Below, in pieces: positions 38,009-48,309 of a DNA stretch of 64,000 nt (the stretch's first letter is position 1; the number at the start of each line of letters is the position of its first letter). A model generated the notes under the pieces. The model saw only the letters and a list, made by a program, of their open reading frames with translations. It was not told the origin of the DNA and did not search any database. The position numbers were made by a program, and so were the translations under genes. Source of the stretch: Diphasiastrum complanatum (Eukaryota; Streptophyta; Lycopodiopsida; Lycopodiales; Lycopodiaceae); assembly GCA_029204225.1 (NCBI GenBank), contig CM055113.1:30197524-30261523 (forward strand), written 5' to 3'.

Positions 38009-38602
38009 ATGAATTAAAAATAAGTTGTTTTGGTGCAACAATTTTTTTTGTAGAATTGGTTGATCTTTGGGATGATCATAACGTTTAGGTCAAATTTTGT
38101 TTTCAAAGGAAGTGTTTTTAGTTATTTTCATTTTTTTTTCCTTCGTTTGAATCATTATAAATGATATCATATATATATCATACGATTTAACCAAAGGCTA
38201 TAGATATATGATTAGATTGAGATTGCATTGTTAATTGATTATCAACTTAGAGTAATCTTATATTTAGTACATTCAAATAACTTCAATTTCATGCTCCCTA
38301 TGGTTGCTCATAATTCAATTAATGCCAAGCTTACGAGCTTTAGAAATAACCCATCAAAATTGACCAATATCGTGCTTAATACATTTGGATTGTTTGAATT
38401 CAATCCCCCTATCACACAATATATCTCAAATTTGATGTCACTCGAAATCAATTAATTTTGGCATTATCATTTCAGATTGTTCATTTAATAATTACTTTAC
38501 GTGAATTTTGAATTTAACATAGTTAGGTACTTCAAATTCATACATATGATTAACATAGCTAAAATTGATTCAATTTTTTAAAAAATGCAATACTTAAAAA
38601 AT

Positions 38603-38853
38603 TTGCCACACGTGGCAAAACAAAATGCAGGCGTGGCAATGCCACGCATACTTTTTTTTGTTGAAATTTTTGACCTCTGTAGAGTGAACGGCCAATAGGG
38701 AGTCGGCCGAAAATGAGAGCGTGGTAGAGCCACGCGTGGTTTAGCCACGCCGACTTATTTTTGAAAAAATACGGGATGACAAGCCCAAATTTTCAGCTAT
38801 GCAGTGTCGTCGGAGCTTTTGACATGGCAGAGCCACGCGTGGCTCTGCCACGA
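38603..38853. repeat. CACTA subterminal repeats (GTGGC/GCCAC palindromes)
   Basis: At least eight GCCACG/CGTGGC motifs in 250 bp, many in inverted pairs. One pair is a perfect 26 bp palindrome at 38825-38850 with core CCACGCGTGG; another contains CACGTGGC. CACTA elements carry such arrays near their ends as transposase binding sites. The TAGTG terminus itself is not found before the Copia sequence starts near 38930. Confidence 0.7.
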
Positions 38854-38929
38854 CCACAATATTTCACCGAAATTGACCAAGGCATCCCGTGGCCTGGCAA
38901 ATTTTCGTGGCAAAAGGCAGTTATTTGTT

Positions 38930-39955
38930 ATTGTGCTTCTAAGCTCTCCTTGCTTGCTAGATTTGGGAGTATCTCCCTTCTTAGCATCACCTGTGACTGA
39001 TAAGTACCATTTAGGTACTCTCTTAGGGATTTCAGCATCAAGCTTGCCTTTGTCCATTGGATCTTTCGCATCAAAATCCACTTCCTTCTTGACCTATACT
39101 TGCGCTCCCTCATCAAAAGGTTCAGTGATTACTTCAAATTGATCACCTTGACCCATCTCGTCAAATGTAGCATCGAAATCACAAGCTTCTGTGCATTTGT
39201 GTCATACATCTTGTATGCCTTGGCCTTCTCATCATATCCAAAGAAAATACACCTGATAGCTTTTGCATCCAATTCCCTTTGTTTCTCATCAGGAATATGA
39301 GTGCAACATCACAACCAAATAATCTCAAATGAGAAATATTAGGTTTCTTTCCAGTAAAGCTTCATGAGGTGTCTTACCTTCCACGGAGTTTGTAGGACAC
39401 CGATTCGGGATGTGCATAGTTGTGCTGCAAGCTTTTGTCCAAAAGGTGTTTGGCAAACCCTTGCTTTTGAGCATCGCCCTTGCCATCTCAACAATGGATA
39501 TGTTCTTTCGTTCTGCAACTCTGTTTTGTTGTGGTGAGTAAGGTGTAGTAGTCTGCCTCTTGATCCCTTGATCCTTGCAAAAATCAATAAATTTTGTTGA
39601 AAAGTACTCACCACCTCCATTAGATCTCAAAGTCTTGATGCAGCATCCTATTTGCTTTTCAACTAATGTCTAGAACTCCCTGAACTTAGCAAAAGCATTT
39701 GATTTCTTGCTTATGAAATAAATCCAAATGCATTTGCTGTCGTCATCAATGAAGATAATAAAGTAATAGCAACCACTAGGAGATCTAGTCTGCATTGGTC
39801 CACATAGATCATTGTGAACAAAATCTAGGATGCCACTGGCTCTCCTTGCTCCACATTTGGGAAACCTCACTCTGTGTTGTTTTCCAAAAAATGCAACCTT
39901 CATAGAGTTTTCCTTCAAAAAAAATATCAGGCAATCCAATAACTATATTGCCAGG
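38930..39955 (-). pseudogene. Ty1/copia integrase fragment
   Basis: Minus-strand integrase core in two frames: DFVHNDLCGPMQTRSPSGCY, FIIFIDDDSKCIWIYF, TLRSNGGGEYFSTKFIDF, then YSPQQNRVAERKN and IPNRCPTNSVEGKTPHE. The D, D and E positions of the catalytic triad are present. The region after it (about 39280-38940) reads as the linker between integrase and RT (KRVPKWYLSVTGDAKKGDTP). It ends at the CACTA boundary. There is a frame break near 39670. Confidence 0.92.
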
Positions 39956-40915
39956 TTCATACTATGGCAACAGATCAACTTTTCCGGATTCAAATGGTGA
40001 GGTTGAAGAAGCCATTGACGAAATGCATGATGCACAATTGTGTGTCTTGGAACCAATTATGTACTCCCGGTATGGAAACTTATTTAATTTCTTGACAACG
40101 GGAGTGTTCCCTAATCATTTTAAGAAATCCGAATGTTGCCAATTAATTTGGAAGGCACAGAATTTTCAAGTGGTTGAAGGTCCATTATAAGCGGGGTCTG
40201 GACAATGTGTTAAGGCGTTGTGTACAATCCAAAGATGTTAGGGCAATTATTGAGGATGCACATGTGGGGTTTGTTGGAGGCCATTTTGCATTTAAAATAC
40301 CTCCTATTACCCGGAGAGCAATGGCCAAGCTGAGTCCACCAATAAGATTTTAAAAAGCATCCTTGCGAAACAGGTTTTGGAGAAAGAGAGCACTTGGCAT
40401 GATTTTCTGTAACTGACGTTATGGGCTTATTGCACGGCTTATAAGAAATTCCCAACATTTACAACTTTTTAGTTGGTGTATGGTACAGATGCTTTTATGT
40501 TGTGCGAATTTGTTTTGCCGACTCCACTACTACAGGCTGCCTATAATTTGTGGCCAAATGCAAATTTGCATGATAGGTTACATGTTTTAGAGAAGTTGGA
40601 GAAAACACGCAGTTATGCCTATTGGCAGAATTGGATGGCAAAGCAACATCAAGCGCGCTGCTTTAATCAACACGTTCACGAACGAAAATTGGAAAAAGAT
40701 GATTTGGTGTTGTGTTACCTAGATAGCATTACTAATACTTTAAAGTCAAGGATCTGCACTGAGAACAACCATATCAAATCTTGGATACATTTGGTAACAA
40801 TGTGCTGATTTCCTGGCATCATCCGTTGGGTATTCCTTTTGTTGTCAACAATAGCCACGTGAAACATTATTTTCCTCACGAGGCAATTTTCTTAGTGAGG
40901 CCTAAACATTCACCT
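39956..40915 (+). pseudogene. Ty3/gypsy integrase remnant
   Basis: Plus-strand pieces HYKRGLDNVLRRCVQSKDVR and IEDAHVGFVGGHFAFKI match the zinc-binding start of gypsy integrase. An internal deletion then joins to NGQAESTNKILKSILAKQVL (the catalytic-glutamate block) and LVYGTDAFMLCEFVLPTPLL, LDRLHVLEKLE-like sequence and the C-terminal DLVLCYLDS. Several stops. It is a different family from the gypsy in the duplicated block. Confidence 0.75.
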
Positions 40916-40984
40916 TAGCTAAAAGTGATTGGTCTTGATTTTGTGTACATGAAGTTTGGTAGGTTAGATGTTAAGCCATCAAAA

Positions 40985-41118
40985 CCCCTTAAATAAAAAT
41001 CCCACCTTGTACAAGTGCCTTTGGCAAATAACCTCTTATGCTTGATTACACTTCCATCCATGTTGAGATTTAGCTTGAAAACCCATTTAAGTTTACACTT
41101 GATTTTTTTTGACGACAT
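40985..41118 (-). pseudogene. Short Copia RT start fragment
   Basis: The minus frame reads CKLKWVFKLNLNMDGSVIKH then KRLFAKG, which resembles the beginning of Copia reverse transcriptase (WVFKLK...DGSI..YKARLVAKG). Nothing else of RT follows. Confidence 0.6.
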
Positions 41119-41746
41119 TTAGTTATCGCCTTTATGAGCTTTTTGACCTTTGCACTTGGTTCAATGGACTTTCAATAATGGATTGATTGTTAGATGGTGT
41201 CCAATAGGACAAGCCATGATAATGGAACAATTGATTAACCAAGTCTAAAGGTCATTAAAAAGACCTTTCCTCAAAACAATTAAAGCTAAAATTTTGGACA
41301 AGTTTTTTGATCTCATGGATTTCACAAGTGCCATACCACACAAAAACCCTCAAGATACACATTAAGATCATAATCCCATATTTGTAGTTATAAAATGGGC
41401 TTCATATGTGGAAGCTTTAGTTCAATGATTTCTATCATTGTATGCATTTCTCATGATCATTGGACTAGATCAAATTGATCCAAACAGGATATGGTTGAAT
41501 CGAATAATACCATAAATAGTGGAACTAGACCCACCTTGTAGGACAGATCAATTTGGAGCTTGTAGGATCATGGGTGAATCGAATAGTACCATAAATAGTG
41601 AAACTAGACCCACCTTGTAGGACAGATCAATTTAGAGCTTGTGGTCATGTGAAGCTCACTATTTGATTGTGAATTGTGAAGAGGAGACATTAATTAGTTT
41701 CATATCTCAGTGAGTTAATGAGTATAATTGTTATAAGTAAGGTCAA
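41119..41746. other. Intergenic with a 79 bp tandem duplication
   Basis: Lies 3' of the GH3 gene. A 79 bp unit containing GAATCGAATA(A/G)TACCATAAA and CCACCTTGTAGGACAGATCA is duplicated at about 41496-41653. No gene seen. Confidence 0.6.
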
Positions 41747-44700
41747 TTATGCTGAACTCTCAAAAAATACCACCACCTGTTTTTTAACCACATAATTCTT
41801 CAGAGCGGTAGTACTGATGTTCATGCTCAACCCAAATCCATAGGGAAACAAAGGATCATAAGCAGGATCACCCACATTCAAAGGCAGCTGAGCCACAGTC
41901 CTCATCCATGTTCTGGGCAGCTTCCCTACGAAATCTTGGTCTCCAAAGATCACATCTGCAATGCCTTGGCCTTCTGTCCCAGGCAGCCAAGCAGCCACCA
42001 GTGCATCCATAACAGGCAGATATGGCTCTATGATCACTGGTCGCCCTGAGATTAGTATGACAAGGCATTGGACTGAGCTGCATACATTCTGGATAGTTTG
42101 AATTCCTTCCGATGGAATTGTCAGGGTAGTGCTGTCTCCTTCATACTCCGTGTATGGAGTCTCCCCCACCACCACAATTGCATAAGAGAAGTTTTTGCCT
42201 TTGGCGTAGTTTGCATCTGGAGCTTCCTGGAAATCTACTTGTGTAGTTGTTGCCACCGTGTTGGATATGGCTTGTAAGATTGTTGTTCCTGCAAAATGCA
42301 ACTCAGTGAGAATTTTTTGTCATTTTACATAGCGGGTACGTCTTGATGCCTGTACTGTGATGTGAGCTAGCAGCAAACTACCAGGGGTTGTGTTGCCAGC
42401 AGCTCCTTGCCAGGATATCGTCCATCCTCCGCACTGATTTCCAATATCATTCGCATGACTGCCTGCTACAAGAATTCTGGGCACGTTTTTGCTCAAAGGT
42501 AGCAACTCCGCATTTCCTGTCTGCCCGTTCTTCAATAGCACGAGAGATTTCCGCACCGCTTCTCGCGCCAATTCTCTATGATCCTAGAAATTACGGTTGC
42601 GTGGATGAATTTACAATGCAGGCCGAATGCAAGTAGATCAATAGATCATGTTTACTTGGATCACTTGGACTGAAATGATTGATAATCAAGTACAGTTCTT
42701 GCTATTCACTCACAGATTGACCAACCGAGCTCGTTAAAGAGCGGTTTGAGAAAGGTTGCTCGAAAAGACCTAGTGTAAACTTTACTCGCAAGATTCTGCG
42801 GACGGCATCGTCAACCCGCTCCATTGAGATGCTGCCATCGGTGACAAGAGACGTCAAAGTATTGATAAAAGAAGCGTACTGGAAAGGCACCATCACCTGC
42901 AATCGCATCAAGAAGCCAATTATTGTGTTCCAGATTGTCCTGAAACATTTGGTGATAGGCTGTATTCTTTTGAAGTAGCCAAACACTAATTAAGAGCTAG
43001 TATCACAGCACTGACACTACCTATTTTCATGAAACAGGGATTAAGGCCAGTGAAAGATAAAGAGATTTGAAGAGTCCATTTCTGTCCGGAGGGAGTAAAA
43101 GATGGATGAACCCATAGGCTTTAATTAAGAAAGGTTGAAAGTATTTAAAACCTCCACTTCAGATACGCACTTTTTGTATTGAGACATGTGAGGCCAACTG
43201 AAAATCAAATGAAAATATTCCTTGAATTCACTGAACTATCTAACTCCCATCACCTTCCATTTTCTTAAATAACGTAGAATTTGATACTTGAGTTAACACT
43301 TGGCAAACTTCATTCTCTAATTAAATATGCCTTTTGGTCTCCTCATAATCGTTCATAAGAGTTGAACCAACACTGCTACTTGCAATTGTCCAGATAACAA
43401 AGTGCATAGAGACTCAGCTTGGTATGAATAATGAGAATCAACCGGGAACAACTTGCCTTCAAGTTTCAGATTGAGGAAAGCAACTTTGGCTTTTTTCTGA
43501 CATTACAATACAGCTATATGCTAGAAACTAGTGTAATATCCTCTAACCTTGATCTTAATCAAGTCTTCGCGGAAGAACTTTTAGTAAATTTTAGGACTAA
43601 TTTAGAAATTCGTAGTATATTGAAAGCTTTCATCTTCAATCTTCAGCTAACAAGTTGTATGCTTCAAATGCACATCTCCATGATCTTCCTTGAGCATTTG
43701 ACAAAACTTGCAGAACTCTAGACCACATGGCACAGCTTATTCAAAACATGAAGCGATCAACTTCAGAATTCTCAATTCAACTACAGTAAATGTCAGAGTT
43801 ATCAGAGATAAAAAAAATTACCATGTCAATTCCTGCATTTACAGATGAGAGGACGGAATATGTGTAATTTCTGTGCCAGGGACAGGTGACTCTGTCAATG
43901 CCCTCCCAATCAGAAATAGTAAATCCCTGCATAACTGCCAAAATTAGCTGATTGTAGACCACTTGTCCTATCGTAGTCAGCAACACACTGATGAAAGGTA
44001 GTCAAGGCCATGACTGCCCAACGTTCTGGGCCCTGGCCCTGGTAGCGATGATCAGTCAGGAGCCTTACAAGGTTCCTCCATTCGACATATCTAATGTATC
44101 GCCCCCCTCCCCCCTCCCCCCCTCCCCCTCTCTTTCTCACACATATTCAAAATGATCATAAAAAGCCACTCATTTACCTTAAAACCAAGTCGACTTTTGA
44201 GAATTTGGGTGATAAGGTAGTGATTATTGTGCATCTTATGTCCATTCCAGCTTGAATAAGAAATCATGACTGTCGAAACCCCTTTCGCAATGGCATCAAC
44301 ATATGGGACCATGTGGATCTCAACCAGCTTCTTGTAGTTTATCACTGTGTTGCTTTCGTCGACACCATTAACAGTCCCACCATCTCCCACAAAATGTTTA
44401 GCACATGCAGCAACTCGAGACCTGGATATTGTTGCAGCATGCAGCTTAAAAGGTAAGATCACAGAAATTAAAATATTGCAAGTAGCTGAATCGGTCAACA
44501 GAATGACGTTCAAGCAAAGGGGCCGTGCGGAGACATAAAGATGGCACACCCGCTCTCAACGAATGGCGTGTTGGTTGTCGGAGCTTGTCCCTGCAAACCT
44601 GTGATAATCTCGGTCATGCTCCTAACCAATTGTGTATCTTCGCTATAACTCTCGTAGCAACGCCCCCACCTAGGATCTCGACAGACCTGCACTTCAAATA

Positions 44701-45248
44701 GTTGTAGGTTAGATCCTAAAACATTGAAAGGCTCTGTTTCCTAAAGAGAATCAGAAGCTAGCGGTCACCAAGAACGCTTACTGCAATGCATGGTGCAAAA
44801 ACATAAGGTATGCCTGTTCCTCGGGCCTCCAAGGCTGTGGCAGCTCCAATTCTTCTCGCCAATAAAGGATCCCTGTATGATAAAAAGCACAAAAATGGAA
44901 ATCATAAGTGTCTTAATTCGATGCTTTTAGTAGGAAATGGAATTGGCAGCTGAGCGTTTCATCAAGAGTCAGACCTTGTTGCTCCCAATCCGATGTTGTG
45001 CGGGAATATGGTTGCTCCGTAAACGTTATTGTTACCATGCACAGCATCGATTCCATAAATGATTGGGATTCCCAGGCGCGTGCTCGTGGCTGCGTGTTGA
45101 AGTTTGTCGATCATGTCAGCCCACACACTAGGAGATGCCCGTGGAGCTGGAGCACTCCCTCCACCACTCACCACACTTCCTTCGATTATCAATATGCACC
45201 ACAAGCAAGAAGGTAAGTCACATCACGATTTGCAGCTCGCTCGCTCTC

Positions 45249-45279
<31 letters not shown>

Positions 45280-45565
45280 TAAGCTGCTTACCGATGAAAT
45301 ACTCTGAGATCACAGAAGGATCTGCAACAGCTCTCTCAATCTGAGTCATCTGTCCAATCTTTTCCTGAACAGTCATGCGACTTAAAAGGTCAGTTACACG
45401 ATCCTCGATCAGTTGGGACGAGTCCATGTATACAACACCGCCATCACCAGCAGCTACAACATGATCCAGCAAGAACCAGCTCATCTCGCACACCAGCAAA
45501 CCCACCAGCATCCTACAATAAACTGTGGATCTAATGCTACCCCTAGTGCACCTTGCCATACCCAT
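41747..45565 (-). CDS. Glycoside hydrolase family 3 beta-glucosidase/exoglucanase, 9 exons
   Basis: Plant GH3 enzyme, probably secreted and acting on cell-wall beta-glucans. Exons (minus order): 45565-45292, 45179-44975, 44872-44782, 44686-44550, 44421-44178, 43926-43822, 42896-42714, 42583-42382, 42288-41747. All phases join, giving 660 codons and no stop. First ATG is 45565, with an upstream in-frame stop. Residues 19-38 ([20 protein letters not shown]) look like a signal peptide. The N-terminal barrel has [48 protein letters not shown] and ISDWEGID, where Asp323 is the expected nucleophile. The C-terminal domain has [19 protein letters not shown] and [11 protein letters not shown], where Glu528 aligns with the acid/base of barley ExoI. 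Donors are GT and acceptors AG; exon 4 uses a weak GTGTGC donor. Length and layout match the family. It looks intact. Confidence 0.95.
44098..44135. repeat. C-rich tract in GH3 intron 5
   Basis: Runs of C6-C7 separated by single T, then CTCTCTTTCTC. It sits just after the donor of exon 5 and reads G-rich in the transcript. Confidence 0.9.
45244..45279. repeat. (CT)n microsatellite in GH3 intron 1
   Basis: About 18 CT dinucleotides with one TA interruption. It fills a third of the 112 bp first intron, about 12 bp from the donor site. Confidence 0.97.
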
Positions 45566-45638
45566 GATCCGGATTCCGATCCTCTTGCACACCCAAAAAT
45601 CTGATCACAAACCTTGCTCCTCGAGCACGAGCATGCTG

Positions 45639-45646
45639 ATATATAC
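45639..45646 (-). promoter_or_regulatory. Likely TATA box of the GH3 gene
   Basis: GGGGTATATATC on the minus strand lies about 75 bp before the first ATG, a normal distance for a short 5'UTR. No other TATA-like site is closer. Confidence 0.45.
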
Positions 45647-45649
45647 CCC

Positions 45650-46196
45650 ACAACCCCTCAGCACGATCAGAAACCCATCATAATCTCCCTGCTCTAGCTC
45701 CAATTGGTCCCCGGAAAGCTAATAGGAATCCATCTTTTTCCTTAACACGTTGCTTTGCTTTATCCAGGAACATGCTTATCATCCAATCCCATTGAATAGT
45801 AAGCCATGACTAATAGTACACGACAGCACGAAGAAATATCTGTTATGAGTGGTTTTAGATAAAATAGATTCAAATGATATGCATTCGATAATACTCTACC
45901 CTGTCACACCTTACATGCCAATTGGCATGAAAAGCTCCTTATTAGATTAAAAATTGAACACAATATTGAATATATTTAACCCCTTCTTGTTATATAAAAA
46001 TTGAATGCAATATTGAATATATTTAACCCTCGAAGTAAGGATGGGTGATCAATGATTCATAAATCCATGTCAGATGGGGTCCTCACATGTCACTCACCTG
46101 GTCACTTCACTTGTCACGGGTGGAGATTTAGATGGGGAATGAGGTCATTTAAAAAAATAAGTGTGTTATTACACACACATATGTGCACTATTTGTG

Positions 46197-46249
<53 letters not shown>

Positions 46250-47262
46250 CCTTTTGTGTGGGTGTGTGTGTGTGTGTCAAAAATGTCATGCTTTGTGGCA
46301 TAAACATGGAAAAAGCTAAATAAAGTTAAAAATTAAATACGTTTGAGGATTATTTTGTTATTGTTTTATTTGTGTGTGACATTTATGCATATGCATGGTG
46401 TATGAGTATGCACCCATGTTGGCATGGGGTGCATACTCCCACATGAACATCTTTTGGTTCAAAAATGTGGAATGGAATCTTTTATGCATGGACCCCCACA
46501 TGAACATCTTTTAATTCAAAAATGTGGAATTGAATCTTTTATGCATGGAGTAAGATGCATGACATAGTATGCATCCATTTGATAGGGCCCTCCAAAACTT
46601 TCATGGTGAAAGGTGTTAAACAAAAAGATAAGTATATATTTTCATGGTGAAAGGTGTTAAACAGAAGGGACTTTCATTATTAAAGATTTCACTATATTTG
46701 AAGGCCACTCTAAAGATATTTTAGATTAACATATTTTGCCCTGGAAAGGTTAAAATAGACAATTAGATGGTTGTTGCACCGTCGTTGTCACTACAATGGT
46801 GGTGCAAAATGAGCTCAAGTGATGTCTTTTTGGAGTTGACTGGTAGTTGACATATAAACAACACTTATATCAAGTCTACCAAGCTATTTCCCTACAGCCT
46901 AGATTCATTTATTCATGTGTGTGTTGACTTGATGTATTGCGCTGTAGGTGGTGGGCTCGTCCACACAAATAGATTCCCAATGATGTCGTGGGTTGATAAT
47001 TAGCCAAAAGCATTTCTCTAGATTTTGGAAAAAAGCCACTAGGCAGAGCTTATGTTTGAGACCAGTGCTCGCGAAAATTCATTTTTCTAACCTACTATGA
47101 AACCATCCTTCATTGTCCAATCCTAGGTTTGCATGTTCTAACTTGGAACAAGTCAACGGATTCGCTTTACTAAAAGCAAATCTACAAAAATAGGAGAATG
47201 AAACTTGCCTCATAATATTCGTTGGAGAAGGAAGCGAAAGCTCCCCGAAAAGCTCCCCGGAG
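45650..47262. other. GH3 upstream region; (TG)n microsatellite and small duplications
   Basis: No gene. A (TG)22 tract at 46205-46248 is followed by a second shorter one to 46278. A 57 bp block (ACATGAACATCTTTT...ATGCATGGA) is duplicated from 46441 and 46498. TTTCATGGTGAAAGGTGTTA occurs at about 46599 and 46640. Another near-duplication (ATTGAA(C/T)(A/G)CAATATTGAATA) lies at about 45953-46028. Confidence 0.7.
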
Positions 47263-47489
47263 GTGCTTTAATGTATGTGACTTTTATAGATGATCATACT
47301 AGATACACTTGGATTAAATTATTGCCTAAGAAAACCCTTGTATATGAAGCTTTTGTAAAGTTTAAGTCTCTAGTGGAAAAGCAACTTAGTTCTTGCATTA
47401 AAGTTCTAAGATGTGATAATGGAGGAGAGTATATCTCCAACAAGGTGGGAGACTTTTGTGAGGTCAATGGCATTAAAACTGAGGAGGAG
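47263..47489 (+). pseudogene. Copia integrase fragment (copy B)
   Basis: ALMYVTFIDDHTRYTWIKLL, then EAFVKFKSLVEKQL, LRCDNGGEYISNK and VNGIK. This is the central part of a Copia integrase, with the two aspartates. Copy B preserves the frame that is shifted in copy A. It stops at the gypsy LTR border. Confidence 0.9.
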
Positions 47490-48259
47490 TGTTAAAAATA
47501 TCACTTCCAATTTGATGTACTTTGTAGATTGTAGTGGGTTTCTTTCCTGGCCTAACCTGAATCCAAGATCTAGTCAATCTAGCATCAAAGAGACAAAGCT
47601 AGTTGTCACGGGTAGGTTCGTTCTCATGAGAGCGATAGTATAGTCCAGATTTCAACATGAATGGAGGAACCCAACTCTAACATCCATTAACACTACATCC
47701 ATTAACACTACAATCCACAATAAAGATAGCTTACTCTTTCGCTTTCTCTCTTTCTCTCTCATAAAAAGTATAATAACATGCAATCCCAATAACAATCAAA
47801 TCCAACAATTAGCAAAAACCAAAGAAAGCATGAGAGATGGAGAAGGAAAGAAGAAGAGCAAGGACATTCATCAATCCATTTCTAAAGAAAACCAATCTAC
47901 TTTATTGAAATGAGAGAATGAACATGAGGAGCAACTCGAGTTAGTCCCTTTTTACAATAGAGAGGAGGACCCTGGCCTCTAGATCCTATTGGTCCATTCT
48001 TGCCTCTCTTTTTATTCAAATTTAAAAAAGTGTGGGAACCATCAAAATTGGAGAGAAACCCAACTTTATTCACTAACTTGACATTTAGGCCCTGCGACAT
48101 TAAAAGTCCCGCAAAAAGGCCTAAAGTTGTTTTATTGACTTCCTAATTAATCAAATCTCTATGTGATCATCGGGTTGGACTTAAACACGCAAGGTGCCAA
48201 ATCCCTCTCACTTATTAACTAGGGTTAGAGTTGCTTTGGGATCCGCAAACCCTCCAACA
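47490..48259 (-). mobile_element. Ty3/gypsy 3' LTR (copy B), 770 bp
   Basis: Same LTR as 28932-29689, with TGTTGGAGGG start and TTTTTAACA end in minus orientation. A duplicated ACATCCATTAACACTA block (about 47680-47710) accounts for part of the extra length. The TATA-like site of copy A is changed here. Confidence 0.75.
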
Positions 48260-48309
48260 GTATCCCCCACCAAAAATGGTGACGGTCCCACGACACCTGC
48301 AATATGCAA

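Noticed and set aside
44962-45204. Separate small genes across the GH3 region
   Set aside because: Each ORF is one exon of the nine-exon GH3 gene; splice phases join throughout.
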